NCBI RefSeq assembly: GCF_047948215.1
Contig: NC_134455.1
Location: 152,254,575-152,318,574, forward strand
DNA: 64,000 nucleotides
Direction: 5' to 3'
Source of the DNA: Lycorma delicatula
Lineage: Eukaryota > Arthropoda > Insecta > Hemiptera > Fulgoridae
Positions 1 to 12,564 of the stretch are shown here, piece after piece. A program made the translations under genes and the position numbers. Each line of letters starts with the position of its first letter. Position 1 is the stretch's first letter. Under the pieces are notes generated by a model. It was not told the DNA's origin. It made no database searches and worked only from the letters and a program-made list of their open reading frames with translations.

Positions 1-290
1 GTGCTTCATAATTAAACTTTCAGCAGAATAATTTGCTAGATGTATTGGAAGATGTTCCTTGCTAACAAGAAGCCAGATGATTTTCTAGCACAATGGGGCA
101 ACTCCGCCCTTCTAACTTTTTTTAAAGAAGTGGATTGGAGGATGTGGTGGACCTATCAACTGGCCTCCAAGGTAAACAGACTTAACACCTTTGGACTTCT
201 ATCTTTGGGGCCACTTGAAATCAGTATATGAACAAAGTGCAATACAAGAGAAGAGTTAAGTTATTAGAATTCTTGGATATCAAATGATAT
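1..290 (+). pseudogene. DDE transposase remnant (IS630/Tc1-like, DUF4817 type)
   Basis: Across shifted frames around 100-240 one can read GRGGPINWPPR.TDLTPLDFYLWGHLKS, the block around the third catalytic residue in a transposase family common in hemipteran genomes (usual form WPPRSPDLTPLDFFLWG). Frame changes near 130 and 190 and loss of the upstream domains show it is dead. It probably extends left of the window. The 6.6-7.4 kb remnant on the other strand looks like the same superfamily. Confidence 0.55.
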
Positions 291-919
291 CCATTTTGGT
301 GGACATTTTCACCAGTTTGAGTGTAAGTTGGTTTTATTGTATGTTTATTATTTTTCTAAAATATTTAATTCTTTCATCTTCTAATATTGAAAATATTGTT
401 TTGTCTGATACATAGTTAAATGTTTTATTTTTAATAAACTTCAAAATTTTTATGTGTTAAGTTTACCCATTTAACAAAATTATTTTACATCAAACGTTCT
501 TCAGTCCTAAATTTTCAGATTTACCCTACATTTCTCAAAAACGACTGAAAATAAAACTTTTTTTTTTCAATTTTTCATATAAAAACAGCTAAATTTACCC
601 CTTAATTAGGGTTCCAAGAATTACAGTCTGGTTTAATTTTATCCAGGGGTCAGAAATCTTTCACCAGCCAATACTCACTGATGAAGCGTTTCCAAACCTA
701 TGTTTATATTTTTATTTTCACCAGAACATGTCCTAAAGTTTGTTACATTCTTCATGATCCAGGTATAAAATGGTTTACAAATAAATAATGTTAATTAAAA
801 AAATTTAATTATATAAACCACTTACCATAATATTGTACATAAATTATGAAAATTAATGATTTTTAATTCAATTAGAGAAGGAAGTAAAAACAGGCCCACA
901 ACTGTCAGACTGCATCATT

Positions 920-1196
920 CTTGTTTCTTTTCCTGTTTAGCCTCTGGGAATTACTGTTCAGGCATTACTTCAAAGGATGAATGAGAATGATATGTATGAG
1001 TGTAGTCTTGTAGTCTCAGTTCATCCATTCCTGAGATGTGTGGTTAATTGAAACCCAACCACCAAAGAACACTGGTATCCACGATATAGTATCCAAATCC
1101 GTATAAAAGTATCTGCCTTTACTACTACTTTAACGCTAGAACTCTCGACTTCCAAATCAGCTGATTTGGGAAGACGCATTCACCACTAGACCAGGG
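920..1196 (-). repeat. tRNA-derived SINE, copy 1
   Basis: One of three copies in the window (others at 25428-25719, minus, and 47353-47655, plus). In SINE orientation the head reads GGTCTAGTGGTGAATGCGTC, which contains a pol III A-box-like sequence. It is followed by the palindrome AAATCAGCTGATTT, GGAAGTCGAGAGTT, a body with ACACATCTCAGGAATGG, and GAGGCTAAACAGGAAAAG before an A-rich tail. Moderately diverged from the other copies. Confidence 0.8.
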
Positions 1197-1739
1197 TTTG
1201 CAACATTTTTTTTTTTCATTTTTCTGAGCCATATTAACAATTTAATCTGTTTATCAACACATTTTAAACAAATGCGATGACATTATGTTATAATAAAAGG
1301 CTCAAATAAAACTAATATTACACAGCTTTAAAAAATTTTAATGTCTAACACTTCTGAATTTTCATAGATAAAATTGTCAAACTTATTTACTTTGTACATG
1401 TAGTTGGGTACATTTACACCAATTACATTAAAATATCTCAATCAATCAATCAAATTTTTGCATTTCCATTCATGTAATTCTAGTCTCAGGAGAATAATGA
1501 AGCACCAGCTCTCATACCCTGTGATGATTTGTTTCAAAAACTGTGGACCAGTCCTGGAATAATGTTGAAGAAAAGATAGAGCAGACACAAAACATTAATG
1601 TTTGTGGTTGTCGGTCAACAGATGTGGCACTATCTTATAGTAACCAAACTGATCGTGAATAATCGCAAACACACTATACCATAACATACCTACGCAAACA
1701 CTATAAGTTTACTTGCAATCTCTCTAATTTTAATAAGCC

Positions 1740-2345
1740 GGTTGATCATTTCATTCACGCGTTCCAGTTTACCTGTCATGTTTGCAGTTGAAGGATCCCC
1801 AGCACACAGTTCGTCACTCATATTTGTTCTTCTGCTTCTGAACATTTGGCACCATTGTACTTGGCAACAATGTCTTGCACTTCATGGTACATCTGATTTG
1901 TTATATGAAAATAATAATGGAAATTTTCTCAAATTGTTCGAACTACTGGCATAATTTGATAACATAATGAAAGAGCATTGTCAAAGTATTAAAAATAAAG
2001 AAATTGGAATTCGCCATTTAGGAAAAACCACTCAGAATGAATTAATAGAAATTATTGCTGTTGCTGTACAAAGTAGTATATTGCTAAGTTTAAATATAGC
2101 TAAATATTATTCTATTATTGTCGACTGCATGCAAGATATAAGTAAAGTAGAACAAATGTTGATTATACTGATTTCTTCACATTGAAAAGGACATAAGAGT
2201 CAAAATACAAGAACATTGTTTAATTTTACTTCCGATGTGGGAAACTACAGGCAAACTAAACTTCTAAACTTTTACAAATAAAATTTTAGAAACATTAGAT
2301 ATTTATTTTTCTGGACTCCACAACTGTAGACACACATTTTAAAAA
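1740..2345 (+). pseudogene. hAT-type transposase fragment (ZMYM1-like, DUF4371 region)
   Basis: The reading LALHGTSDLLYENNNGNFLK, then HLGKTTQNELIEIIAVAVQS, then AKYYSIIVDCMQDIS.VEQM matches the N-terminal RNase H part of hAT-like proteins annotated in insects as zinc finger MYM-type protein 1-like (usual form AKYYSIILDCTPDISH.EQ). Stops and shifts break it at about 1951 and 2185. It ends at 2346 where a mariner derivative has inserted; a C-terminal part of the same kind of gene is at 7.58-8.26 kb on the same strand. Confidence 0.72.
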
Positions 2346-2347
2346 TA

Positions 2348-3076
2348 CGAGGGCTATTCAGAAAGTAAGGAACGTTTTGGAATTTTAAAAAACCAAGTAC
2401 AAGAAAAACGTTTTATTATATACATGTGAAAGAGGGACTAAAATACTCATTTTCAACATAATCACCATACAAATTCAGGCACTTATCATAGCGGTGGACA
2501 AGCTTTAAAATTCCTGTCATAGAATTCTGCCGCCTAACCCATCTTGCACAAAATTTGTGGTAGCCTAGCTTCTGTGAAACAATTTCAAACAATGAAGTCC
2601 GTGAAACTTGTGGAAAACGTAAAGAAAGCTCAGTTATTGTGAAACGGCTGTTTTCACGAATCTTTTCGTCAACTTTGGAGACCAGATCGTCAGTCACAAT
2701 GCTCGGACGTCCACTCTTCTCTTTATCGTGAACGTTTGTTCGGCCATTTTTAAACTGAATGCACCACTTCCTGACAGAACTTTCACTCATTACGTTGTTC
2801 CCGTACACTTCACACAGTTCCCGATGAATTTCTATTGGTTTTAAGTTTTTTGCCAACAAAAAACGAATCACAGACCGTACCTCACAACTGGCGGGATTTT
2901 CGATTGCAGCACACTTTCAAATCTGTATATAAAAAAACGGGCAGTGCGAAGATGTCCCCGTTGTCACGGCTGGACGCTGACTGAGGTGCCGAGCACGAGC
3001 ACACCAATATATACGCGATTGGCGTGCGCCTGGCGGCGTCAGGTGGAAACGTTCCTTACTTTATGAATAGCCCTCG
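2348..3076 (-). mobile_element. Internally deleted mariner (non-autonomous, TA-flanked)
   Basis: Terminal inverted repeats CGAGGGCTATTCAGAAAGTA (left) and, reversed, CGAGGGCTATTCATAAAGTA (right), flanked by TA at 2346-2347 and 3077-3078. The minus-strand ORF at 2416-2871 encodes the paired-like helix-turn-helix half of a mariner transposase (IRFLLAKNLKPIEIHRELCE ... SVRKWCIQFKNGRTNVHD ... CARWVRRQ) joined directly to the C-terminal tail (GILKLVHRYDKCLNLYGDYV). The DDE catalytic core is deleted, so it cannot transpose itself, though the fused ORF remains open over 151 codons. The element is 729 bp, against about 1.3 kb for a full mariner. Confidence 0.9.
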
Positions 3077-3283
3077 TATATTTTAAAAACACAATAACAA
3101 TGACATATTTCATTAATATATTAAATCATCCCTCACACAGCATAAACCTCTGTATATCTGTTGCATGTCTACAAAGATTCCAATTTCACCAGACATGTCA
3201 GGTGACAACTAGTTTTTGTTAGCTGGTGACAAAAACACAACAAAGCATTCATACAAAATTGTAATCAAAATCAGAAAAGCTTC

Positions 3284-3349
3284 TTTTTTTTGTCTTCAGT
3301 CATTTGACTTGTTTGATACAGCACTCCAAGATTCCCTATCTAGTGCTAG
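3284..3349 (-). mobile_element. 3' tail of APE-type LINE (same family as 40.8-43.2 kb)
   Basis: On the minus strand the sequence reads GGGAATCTTGGAGTGCTGTA, then TCAAATGACTGAAGAC and an A-run. The 3' end of the LINE at 43141-43194 reads GGGAATCTTGGAGAGCTGCA, then TTAAAATGACTGAAGAC plus an A-run. This is a severely 5'-truncated insertion of under 100 bp. Confidence 0.75.
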
Positions 3350-6300
3350 GGTTACTACTGCTATCAGAAAAGTTAGGGTTACAAAAAATATCACAAACAA
3401 AAACACAAGATCATAAATAACCAACTAATGCAACATCTAATCAATAAGCACACTCCCTAGGAGTATATAAGTTAAACTGCAGAGCACTGTATTTTTGATC
3501 ATTAACAGTAAGGTTTAATCCATATATCTATTGCTTTCTGTTCTGCGCCAGTCTCTTAGTCTCAATATACATCTAGAAGTGGATGCCTTATGTAGCTCAA
3601 GTCTTATCCTTCTTTCTCCAAGAATATGCTACAAGCTTTGCTTTATACTTAAGTTTTAGTTTTTTGTTATAATATGGACATGAATTTACACATATTTTAA
3701 CAAGGTGGATGCAGGAATTGAACCCAAGACAAGCTAATCTAGAAGCCAATTTGCTTGCTTATGTTTTTCTGACATTTCCTTTGAACCACTTCATTTCATA
3801 CTGTAACATCTTCCTACATTTCAACATTAACCTGTAACAGCATTTTACAAAAACCAATATTTCTTTATTTTACTGGGTTTACTTTTGTCCACTGTTTTGC
3901 TTTCTTAGTGTTATAATGTATAGAAACCTTTTTAGTAACTTGTTAATTCCTAAGTCTATGTTTGATTCAAACATAGATTCTGGAGAGCTCTTCTGCAAAA
4001 CAGCTCTCCAGAATTGTTTCGATATATAATTTATTCAGTTAACTTTTGTAATTTTGCTATCTAAACACAAAATTCTGCAGTTCTAGTATTTAACATTTAG
4101 TTCCTTTATCTTGATATTTAATTCCTCATTATTTTCCTTACTATCATACTTGATCACTTTGTTTTATTTTTATTCATTCTCAAACTGAAGTTTGCTTCCA
4201 TTAAAAAATTCATTTTATTCAATACTTCTTTGAAGAACTGATGTGTAGATTCCAATAAAATAATATTATCAAGCGAATTTTAATATTTTTTTGTCTTTGA
4301 ATTTTTTTTATTCAATTTTTCAGTTTGCTATTGACTAAACAGGGGTTTACCAATTTTAGTAAAAATTATAATTCTTCTTCCTTTCTATTTCAGCCCAGTC
4401 CTTTTAAATCTTAATATTCTATTTTACTCTTCAGAATCAATTTTTATTGCAAGATTAACAAATGATATGACTTCTAAAATTTCAATTCAGTTTGATTTGT
4501 CTTCTAAAATTAATTTTAGGAATAAAAATACTTTTGTTACACATTCTTCTTTCAGAAATTTATAACGGAGTTATAAAATATTCATTTTTCATTCTAATTC
4601 CTCTTTAAATTATTAAGTCTGCAATTTCAAACTTATAAAGTAGTATCACATTTATCTATAAAGTAATATATATATATATATATATAAAATAATATAATAA
4701 TAAATATATATATATATATATAAGTAATATATTTTTAAAGTATGAGATGTAGCTCCAGTCACATAAATTTTGCATGTGCGTAGAATTGTGTGATCAATCA
4801 CTCAATAATTCAGAGTATATCATCAATTTCAACTGATTTATTTTTGTGGTTTTCAGAGTTTTGTCAGTTCAAAGTGTGGTGTCGAGTCTCCTGTAAAATA
4901 TCACTTTTTTCAACTTCTGACATTTCTTTAGACAATTTTTATCCTCTATATGTTTTTCTATGTACATATTCCAACCTAGGAGGGTAGGATGATTTTTATA
5001 ACCATAATAGGAATTAATTCTCTCCCTAAACAAAACTCTTTGTGGGCTGATCTTGTTGTTTAGTACAGGTACCCATTTAGCTTAATAAAGAATGCAGATA
5101 TATTCTAGTTTTCAGGGTTACAATAAGCAGCCTTCAATTTACTCTTTAATCTAAAGATTTACAAAAATTTCTTTACCAAGCAGAATAATAAAATATAGTT
5201 GGTTGTTTGATTAACTTATTTTCCATCTGAGTTATGGGAGCAGATTTGTGTCTTCATCAGACCTTTATCTTGAGCAAAAAATTGAGCAAAATCCATTACA
5301 ACCAAAGAATAAAAATTAAATCCATTATCAGATCAAAATATTTGAAATAAATATTTATATTTTATTTAATAACAGTATCATTAAAAAATAAGGAATAATT
5401 GGTGTTTTACATTTCTGGCCCCGGTCTTTCTTGTCTGTGATACGTCTAAGATAAACTGAGAATAAGTGGTAATATTCCAAATTGCTTTCATTGCACAGTA
5501 ATCCCAGTGATGAAAAAATGGAGTCACTTACAGGGCTGAATAACTTTTATATATCATTTCAGTTGGCTCAGCTCACATACAGATATGCAACAATATATTT
5601 GGTTCAATAAAGAAGATGATGGGAAGTCACTTTACTACTTTTTAGCACATTAGACTGTTTCTTATGTCTGTGTTTATGGAAACCCCTGAGGTACAAGAGG
5701 CATCAGTCGAAGTTGTTTTCTCTGAGTAATTATGTTTCACTGAATAGTATTTATCATGAGGGAATGGTATCACTTGTGCAATTACATACTGTTTGATATG
5801 AAAACTGATGAACAATATTGTTCTTGGCTTCTTGAAGAAAAAAGCAAAAAACTTTTCAGTTACCTTAGCATGGAATTCTTGATGACTTTAATTTTTTAGA
5901 GTGACTGTGATCTCAAAGTCAGGCCATTTGCAATTGCTTGGTTATGGCATTTACCTAAAAATATTTAGCCCCATTATGGGGCTAAATATTTTATAAATTA
6001 ATGAGACTAAAACGTTTTCACCTTTTTGCAAATTACTCAATTAAAAAATAGTATATTCTGTTATGAGCCAATACAGTAATGTTAATCATAATAATTTAAC
6101 CTAAACTAATTTATCTTGTAAATGTTTTTAATATCCATTTAGTCAATAGTTTTTCTCACCAGAGGGTAGGTCCCCTAGCGTCTCTTTAATGGATATATCT
6201 TATATTACTTCTTGAAAATTGTATTTATGCAATTAGTTTATAACCTATAAATTCATTATTTTATCAGATAAATATTTTTTAATTACCAGTTTGTTTAGTA

Positions 6301-6600
6301 GTTGCTAATATCCTTAAAACACTGCTAAATCCTTGATACCATGTTTCATCATGTAGTCTAGGCATAACCTGTCAATATTTTTTAATTATAAAAATTGAGT
6401 TTTACATGATATCCTTTTTTTTAAAAAAAAAGTTATCAAAACAGAGTACTAGAATATTGTGCTTTACCTCTAGGTTGGCTAATAGTCATTATAGCAGGTA
6501 GATAAATATCTCGTAAAACAAATCCAAATAATGCTTTTATAACATCAAAAATGCATAAGGATTACTCAACATTTAATCCCTTTAGTCTGATTATTAGGGT
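3350..6600. other. AT-rich stretch without recognisable genes
   Basis: No coding signal was recognised on either strand. It contains an (AT)n tract (4664-4720) and three perfect hairpins: adjoining ones at 3955-4014 and one at 5958-5992. The small ORFs here have no family resemblance. Confidence 0.5.
4664..4720. repeat. (AT)n microsatellite
   Basis: Two blocks of alternating TA/AT separated by a short imperfect AT-rich segment. Confidence 0.85.
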
Positions 6601-6639
6601 TGTCAAATGAGATTTTCCACACACAAATGAATTAAAGCA

Positions 6640-7420
6640 TTACTTTTATTTAACTGAAATTTCTTAGATCTTATCATAAAACTGTATTTTATTGGGCTAT
6701 CCAAAAAAATAGAAACTTTTAAATAGGTGGCACTCAAAATTACAAGTCTAGGAAGTCCTATCATATTTAAGCTATGCTGTTTTCTCAATATTATATAGTA
6801 AACTACAGTACTCAAAAAGTGATGCAACCTTATGGTAAAATGAGTAAGTTAAAATAGTTCTAGAAAATAGCCTCCACTATACGATTCACATAATTGAATA
6901 TGACGTTGCATGCTCTTAAACACATATTGTAACTTTTGTTGAGGAATTGCAATGACATTGTTCAATTTCACTCTGCAATTCAGGAATAGTGTGAGGATGA
7001 GTTCTGTAAGAAGCATCTTTAATGTATCCCTAAAAAAGTCAGGAGTGAATACATCAGAAGACCAAGGGGGCTACAACCCCTTCGAAATTGCTTATTCATG
7101 AAAACACTGATCCAGTAAAGTCACAGTGTTGTTGGTTGTATAAGCCATAGCATTGTCCTGCTGAAACCACATGTACTCTAGCCGGTCCGCAGGTATAGTG
7201 ATTACAAACTGTTGCATTATCTGTATGTAACAAATCACTGTTCATTGTGCCAATGAAGAATGTCATGAAGATTTGCCTATGTGATATTGCACACCAAACA
7301 TCCACTTTTTGTCTGTGCAGAGGAGACTCGTTTTTTGAAAAGTAATCTAAAAGATAAGTTAATGCTTAAACTATTGAGCACAACTAGATAGGAAAGCAGA
7401 ATTGATTCACTAGATCTTTT
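6640..7420 (-). pseudogene. DDE transposase remnant (IS630/Tc1-like, DUF4817 type)
   Basis: On the minus strand from about 7320 downward: ESPLHRQKVDVWCAISHRQI, FFIGTMNS, then (other frame) WFQQDNAMAYTTNNTV-like residues, then YI.DASYRTHPHTIPELQSE. This is the order of the DDE domain in the hemipteran DUF4817-associated transposases (V.VWCA.S...I.GPFF, WFQQD.A..HT, HT..EL...I). Several frameshifts; the helix-turn-helix part is not seen. A low-GC 6.6-6.85 kb segment beyond it may be the element's end. Confidence 0.6.
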
Positions 7421-7439
7421 AATATTAAATTGGAGAAAT

Positions 7440-8310
7440 TTATGAGTTTATTTGAAATAAATGAAAGCATTTCATTTGACACTGCTCCATATCTTCATAA
7501 CAAGATTCAACACCATTTGGCATGACATTTTAAACATTGTAAATGTAGTTAGTATTATTCTGCAAAACATATCTACAGATATCTCATATGCAAAAGCCAT
7601 TTAAAAACAAAAAAACAGCAGATTATTTTAAGGATATTTGTAAGATGATGGATTTGAAAATATAGTAGTAAAAGAAACAGGTACACACTTGCAGAAAATT
7701 AAAATAGAGCCAAAACTTCAATCACATCAAAACATCATGCCACGAAAAATTTAAAAGGAATTTAATCATGAATCTGAAGATAATATTATCAATCTGAAGG
7801 AGAAATTCAAAATAAAATGTTTCTTTTATATATTGGACGCTGTTCACAATTCATTAGAAGAAACATTTTATCAATTAAGTGAACGTAATGATAAATTCAA
7901 ATTTTTATATGACATTGGGGATGTAAACCAAATGCCTCTCCAACACTGGCAATATTTGTATTTAGCTTTGAGTAATAATACATGTGTCGACAATGATGGT
8001 ATTAAACTCTATAATGAATTGCTACCTTTCTCAGATCTTCAACACTGAACACACTACCAATAGAAATTCTTATTTATTCTAAAAAATAATTCAGTGTCGA
8101 ATATTGCAGTGGATCTAAGAATTCTTTTAACAATACCTGTGTAGTAGCAACAGAGAGAGAAGTTTCTCCAAATGAAAAAAATAAACAAATATTTGAGAAG
8201 CAAAATTTCTCAAGTTGGTTGTAAGCACTAGCTACCATTTCAACAGTCAAAAGCTAGGAGATGTTTTTAAAGTTTTTATTTTACTTTTTTAATATGTTTT
8301 TATACTTTAC
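7440..8310 (+). pseudogene. hAT-type transposase fragment, C-terminal (ZMYM1-like)
   Basis: ILDAVHNSLEETFYQLSERN, FKFLYDIGDVNQM, LYLALSNNTCVDNDGIKLYN and later SNIAVDLRILLTIPV..AT.RE follow the order of the C-terminal half of ZMYM1-like hAT proteins, including the start of the hAT dimerisation region (usual LRILLTIPVTVATAERSFSKL). The ORF 7833-8048 is the longest open piece. Frames change at about 8050 and 8145. Same strand and same family as 1740-2345, so the two may be parts of one old element now separated by later insertions. Confidence 0.7.
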
Positions 8311-8398
8311 TCTTAAATAATACTCATGTGTATATGTTTATATATATATTTTCTAAAATCGATCCTTTTGGGAATCACATTCCTCTGCACTATACAAA

Positions 8399-8946
8399 TT
8401 ATATTAATCCAATCAACTTAAGTACAGAAATAAAAAAAATAAAATAAAATAACACCTACCTTATTCCATAATCTAAGCATTGAACTTTCGCAATTACCTT
8501 GCATCATCAGTTACGCTATAATTTTTCAAATCTTTCGTTGCAAATTACAAATCAAAATTAAAATTGTACATTGCAAATTGCACATTAAAATTAAAATTGA
8601 GATTTAAAATGGTTAAACAATCCTTTTCCAATTAAATTAAAATTTGCATATATACAAAATATAAAATCATTAATAAAAAAATTACATTAAATTAAAAGTC
8701 AAAATTAAAATTAATAATAAAAATAAAATAGTAATCGATGTAGACAAGCTAGCAAAAGTTATATGACTGTACAGAGTTGAAATCAGTACAGATTTTAATG
8801 TGTAATTTACGAGATTTGAAAAATTATAGAGCAAATGATGATACAAGGTACTCGTGAAAGTGTTCTTGCTTGGATTTTGGAATAAGGTAGGTGTCATCCT
8901 ACTTTATTTTATTAATTCTGTACTTTGGTTGATCGGATTAATATAA
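8399..8946. mobile_element. Palindromic foldback/MITE-like element
   Basis: A long inverted repeat: the left arm from 8399 (ATTAATCCAATCAACTTAAG ... ACACCTACCTTATTCCATAA) pairs with the right arm ending at 8946, which reversed reads ATTAATCCGATCAACCAAAG ... ACACCTACCTTATTCCAAAA. Similarity continues inward (CTATAATTTTTCAAATCT), giving arms of about 170 bp around a short centre. No coding capacity. The family is unknown. Confidence 0.82.
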
Positions 8947-8949
8947 TAT

Positions 8950-10949
8950 ATATTTTTTTCTAAATAAAAAATTCTGAAATCCACTTATTTTCTTTTCACC
9001 TCTGATAGAAATGATTGTTTTGGATAAATTTAGATGAAAAATTTTCCAATTTAAAAAACCTGTACCAAAATATGGGCAGCTGCAAAAAGTTTGCATGGAG
9101 CGGCAAATAAGCTCAGGCCATCTCTGCCAATACCTCCCAGGACATATGTACACACTGATCTTCAAAGTGGAGGTTTGAATCCTAGCCTTACACAAGACAG
9201 GAAGTTATAATTAGGCATTAGCCTTTAGTTGTGAGTGTAAATATATATATTTAAAAGTATTTTAAACAAAACATTCACTGTATATTTTTATTTCCAGCAT
9301 TAATGAATAATTCAGCATGTACAGGAAGTTATCATAATTCATCAACTGAAAGGCTCCATTTGATCCTTACACAGTCTTCAGTGTTTTAATTACAATTTAA
9401 ATAGGATATACACAAATTAATTAAAATGATATCAATTGAATTAATAACAATTTAAATTTAACTAAAAAATGAAGATTGTGGAATTAAGTACCAAAAAGGC
9501 TTGTGATAGCTTTAGACAGATCTTTCAACTGCATATATTATTGTTATGTACGGAGAGAAGCACAGATCTCTAGCTTTCAGCTTCTAATCTCTCACAGCAC
9601 TTTCAGTCATAATATTATTGTGTAAATGTGAAAATGATCTTGGTCTAAGCAGTGCTGTCCTCCTACTTGTAAAAATCCAAATTGTGTCACATACTTTACA
9701 GTGAGTGGAAGGACAATGATAGATTTAATGTTTCATCAATCAACACCATTCAATAGCATTGATAAGGATGGATGGCAGATAGGTAAGTAACAAGATAATA
9801 GACTGCTGGGCTACAATCTTGTGCAGGCTACGTATTGCAGCAGCAATCTCAACAGCCAATCAGAAGTCAACTTTTTTAAACTGTGTATAACATTTATTTA
9901 AAAAAAATATATATATATACAAGCCCCCTTAACATAATATATCAATTTGGTAAAAGGAGCAAAAATGCATTTCTTAAATTATTAGGAAAAGAATAGTCAG
10001 AATCACAAGGAAAAAATATTTCAGGTTGGTAGATAAGCTTAAAAAATTTGCAAGTATGTTCTAAAATTAATATGATTTTAATGAAATTTTTTATGTTGAG
10101 AAAGAGTAACATATGATGTGAACCTCTGACCAAACAATTAAAGAGACATTTCATTCAACTAAAACACAATTGTGTTTTTACTAAATTGAAATTTAGTATT
10201 ACTATTTCAATACAACAGTTAAATTTAATATTATAATATACTGATGATAATGGCTTCTTTTGGAAACTTTACATCATTAGATGCTTTAAAACGAGATCCA
10301 TAGGAGATGCATTTTCAAAAAAATAATGATATATAAAATAATTATATCACTACATAGTCATATTAAAATTTTGTTATTAAATTACTTATATTACATCTCT
10401 AATTTATGTAATTTGATTGTTGTGATTTTTATGCAGAAAACAGTAGCTTTACACATTTAATAAGAGTTACAAAGTGTACAAAGTTTTACAAAACAATTCA
10501 TAATGTGGAAAAACATTGCTTATGTATTTACTGAAACATTCTGTTTTCTGATATATCTGGTTTTGGAACAAAATTACTCATATAGTAACTATTTATAAAT
10601 CTATACAAAAGAAATAACAAAGATATCAGAACATTAAAAAGTAACTGACCATTATCAATGCTGTTACAATGGGGCTATTAAAATAAAATGATCAAAAATA
10701 CATTATAACCTTTGGTAAAAAAACAGCATACTACATTATACATACATCAAACAATAAAATAAATTACAAATATATAATATATAATTATAAGCAACAAATG
10801 GTATAATCATTACATAAAATAATCAGGAAGTCTACTCATATATTTTAGATATAAAAATAAAATTAATCTGTATAAATAATAATAAACTTCTTAAAACACA
10901 ATAAAATATTTTAAAATAATAATATACAAGTTAAAAATTTTAAAATGCC
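8950..10949. other. 3' flank of the Mars/HURP gene, no gene recognised
   Basis: AT-rich and without a coding signal. The part next to 10950 should contain the 3' UTR of the gene on the minus strand; ATTAAA (minus) at 10456-10461 is one possible poly(A) signal. Confidence 0.4.
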
Positions 10950-11023
10950 CTATTTTCGTACAATTCTCTTTGGATGTGGTGTTCCGAAAACTTTTTTTTT
11001 AAATGATGAACTCTCATCACCTC
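10950..11023 (-). CDS. mars: Mars/HURP last coding exon
   Basis: A 74-nt terminal exon after a strong acceptor (ttttcttttgatacag). Entry phase 1 matches the previous donor (G|GA, Gly). It encodes GDESSSFKKKVFGTPHPKRI then VRK and a TAG stop at 10950-10952. The basic tail with a TP site resembles the preceding exon in character, and the protein has no PDZ-binding C-terminus. It is too short for ORF callers and was found by scanning downstream for a phase-1 acceptor followed by a stop. AATAAA is not obvious close by; ATTAAA occurs about 490 bp further on. Confidence 0.75.
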
Positions 11024-12560
11024 CTGTATCAAAAGAAAAAAAAATTATGTAATAAATAAAATAACATAACCTAACCAAAATCAGCTTCTCTTTTCAATTT
11101 AAACTATAATTTTATCACTATACAATTTTTATTAAACATATTAACTGCTTGGTTAAAATGGAATAAACACTATGTTCTAATTTTACTACTGGGTTAAATG
11201 AAGTGTGTTTTGTAATATAAGTCTAACATGAAAACACTTCATTTATATAAATAAAACGTGTTTTAACATCCATGTAGAATAACTATCAAATATTTAGATG
11301 CAAAAATAAAATTTTAAAAATCATAACCATTTAGTTCTACACTAAAGGTTTTTCTACAAATAGATCTGTTCAAGATACTTTCAGTGCAAACGTCAAAAGA
11401 TCTTTCTCTCTTTTATATCTTGTATTTTTCCTACATCAATTATGAATAACACATTATGCATTTTATAGTAGTGTTAAAGATTTTGAATATTATAGACAGC
11501 TGAAAAATGACTTATCATATAATTGCACGACTTGAAAATCAATAATAACCTTTACATCTGCAAAGAGTATCCAAAGTAATGTTCATTGTTGCTAAGAAGA
11601 TTATGTAAATGTAATTACAAAGTAGTAATATGGGTGTTGCCACAACTTTAATTTCCTAGAGGATATAAAGCAATATATTTCTTAATTTTCTGGTTAAGTT
11701 TGAGATCCTCCTGTATAATTACATTACTGTAATTATTTATTGGATTTTAAAACTTAACTGACATGGTTTTTTCATACTAACAGACTATGCTGCTTTATAA
11801 TGCAATTTTATTTTTCATTACAAGTGTTATCATTTTAATTTTAATATTACTACATATGCCATATACTACAATTCATGCTATGTATTACAATTCATTTTTC
11901 TAAGGCTTTTACATGCAATAAATCTAATTCTTTATATAGGTATATTCATTTAAGATTTTTATTAAACTACAGGCTGAAAAAATATTAAGATTATATACAT
12001 TTACATTCATAACCATCAAGCAAATGGTTACCATTAGTAACTAAAAAGTACACACCTTGATGATTTTGTAATAACCAGTTACCATCCTCAGTTAATTTTC
12101 AAAATATACTTTTTTACACAAAACTTCTCTTCATTCACTCTTATTTGGATTGAATTTAAATACTAAGCAGTGTTCAAAATATATTACATAAAATGTCCAT
12201 TTCATACATATGATGGATGTTAATTCATAATTCAATTATACAATCTTCAAATAAAATTGAAAGCTATACAAATTAATATATACCTTTGAAATTGGACTAG
12301 TTTATGCTTTTCAAATTAGATTTATAAAAATACATGACTTGTAATTTTTTAGTGAATGATATGTAAACTGGTTTGGAACTGTTTCAGACTGCCGGCATTA
12401 AAAGGGTTAATTGATCGTAGTAGACTAGTGGTACTGAGTCTAAAATAATGAAATTTTTTTATTAGCAGGTTAATGGAATCAGTGGTACTGGTACAGACTT
12501 TTAACATTTATGATACCCAGTCTTCAGCATAATAATTATTATAATAGATTTGAAATCATC
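11024..12560. other. Intron sequence, nothing recognised
   Basis: AT-rich part of the last intron of the Mars/HURP gene. I see no element or coding signal. Confidence 0.4.
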
Positions 12561-12564
12561 TTGC

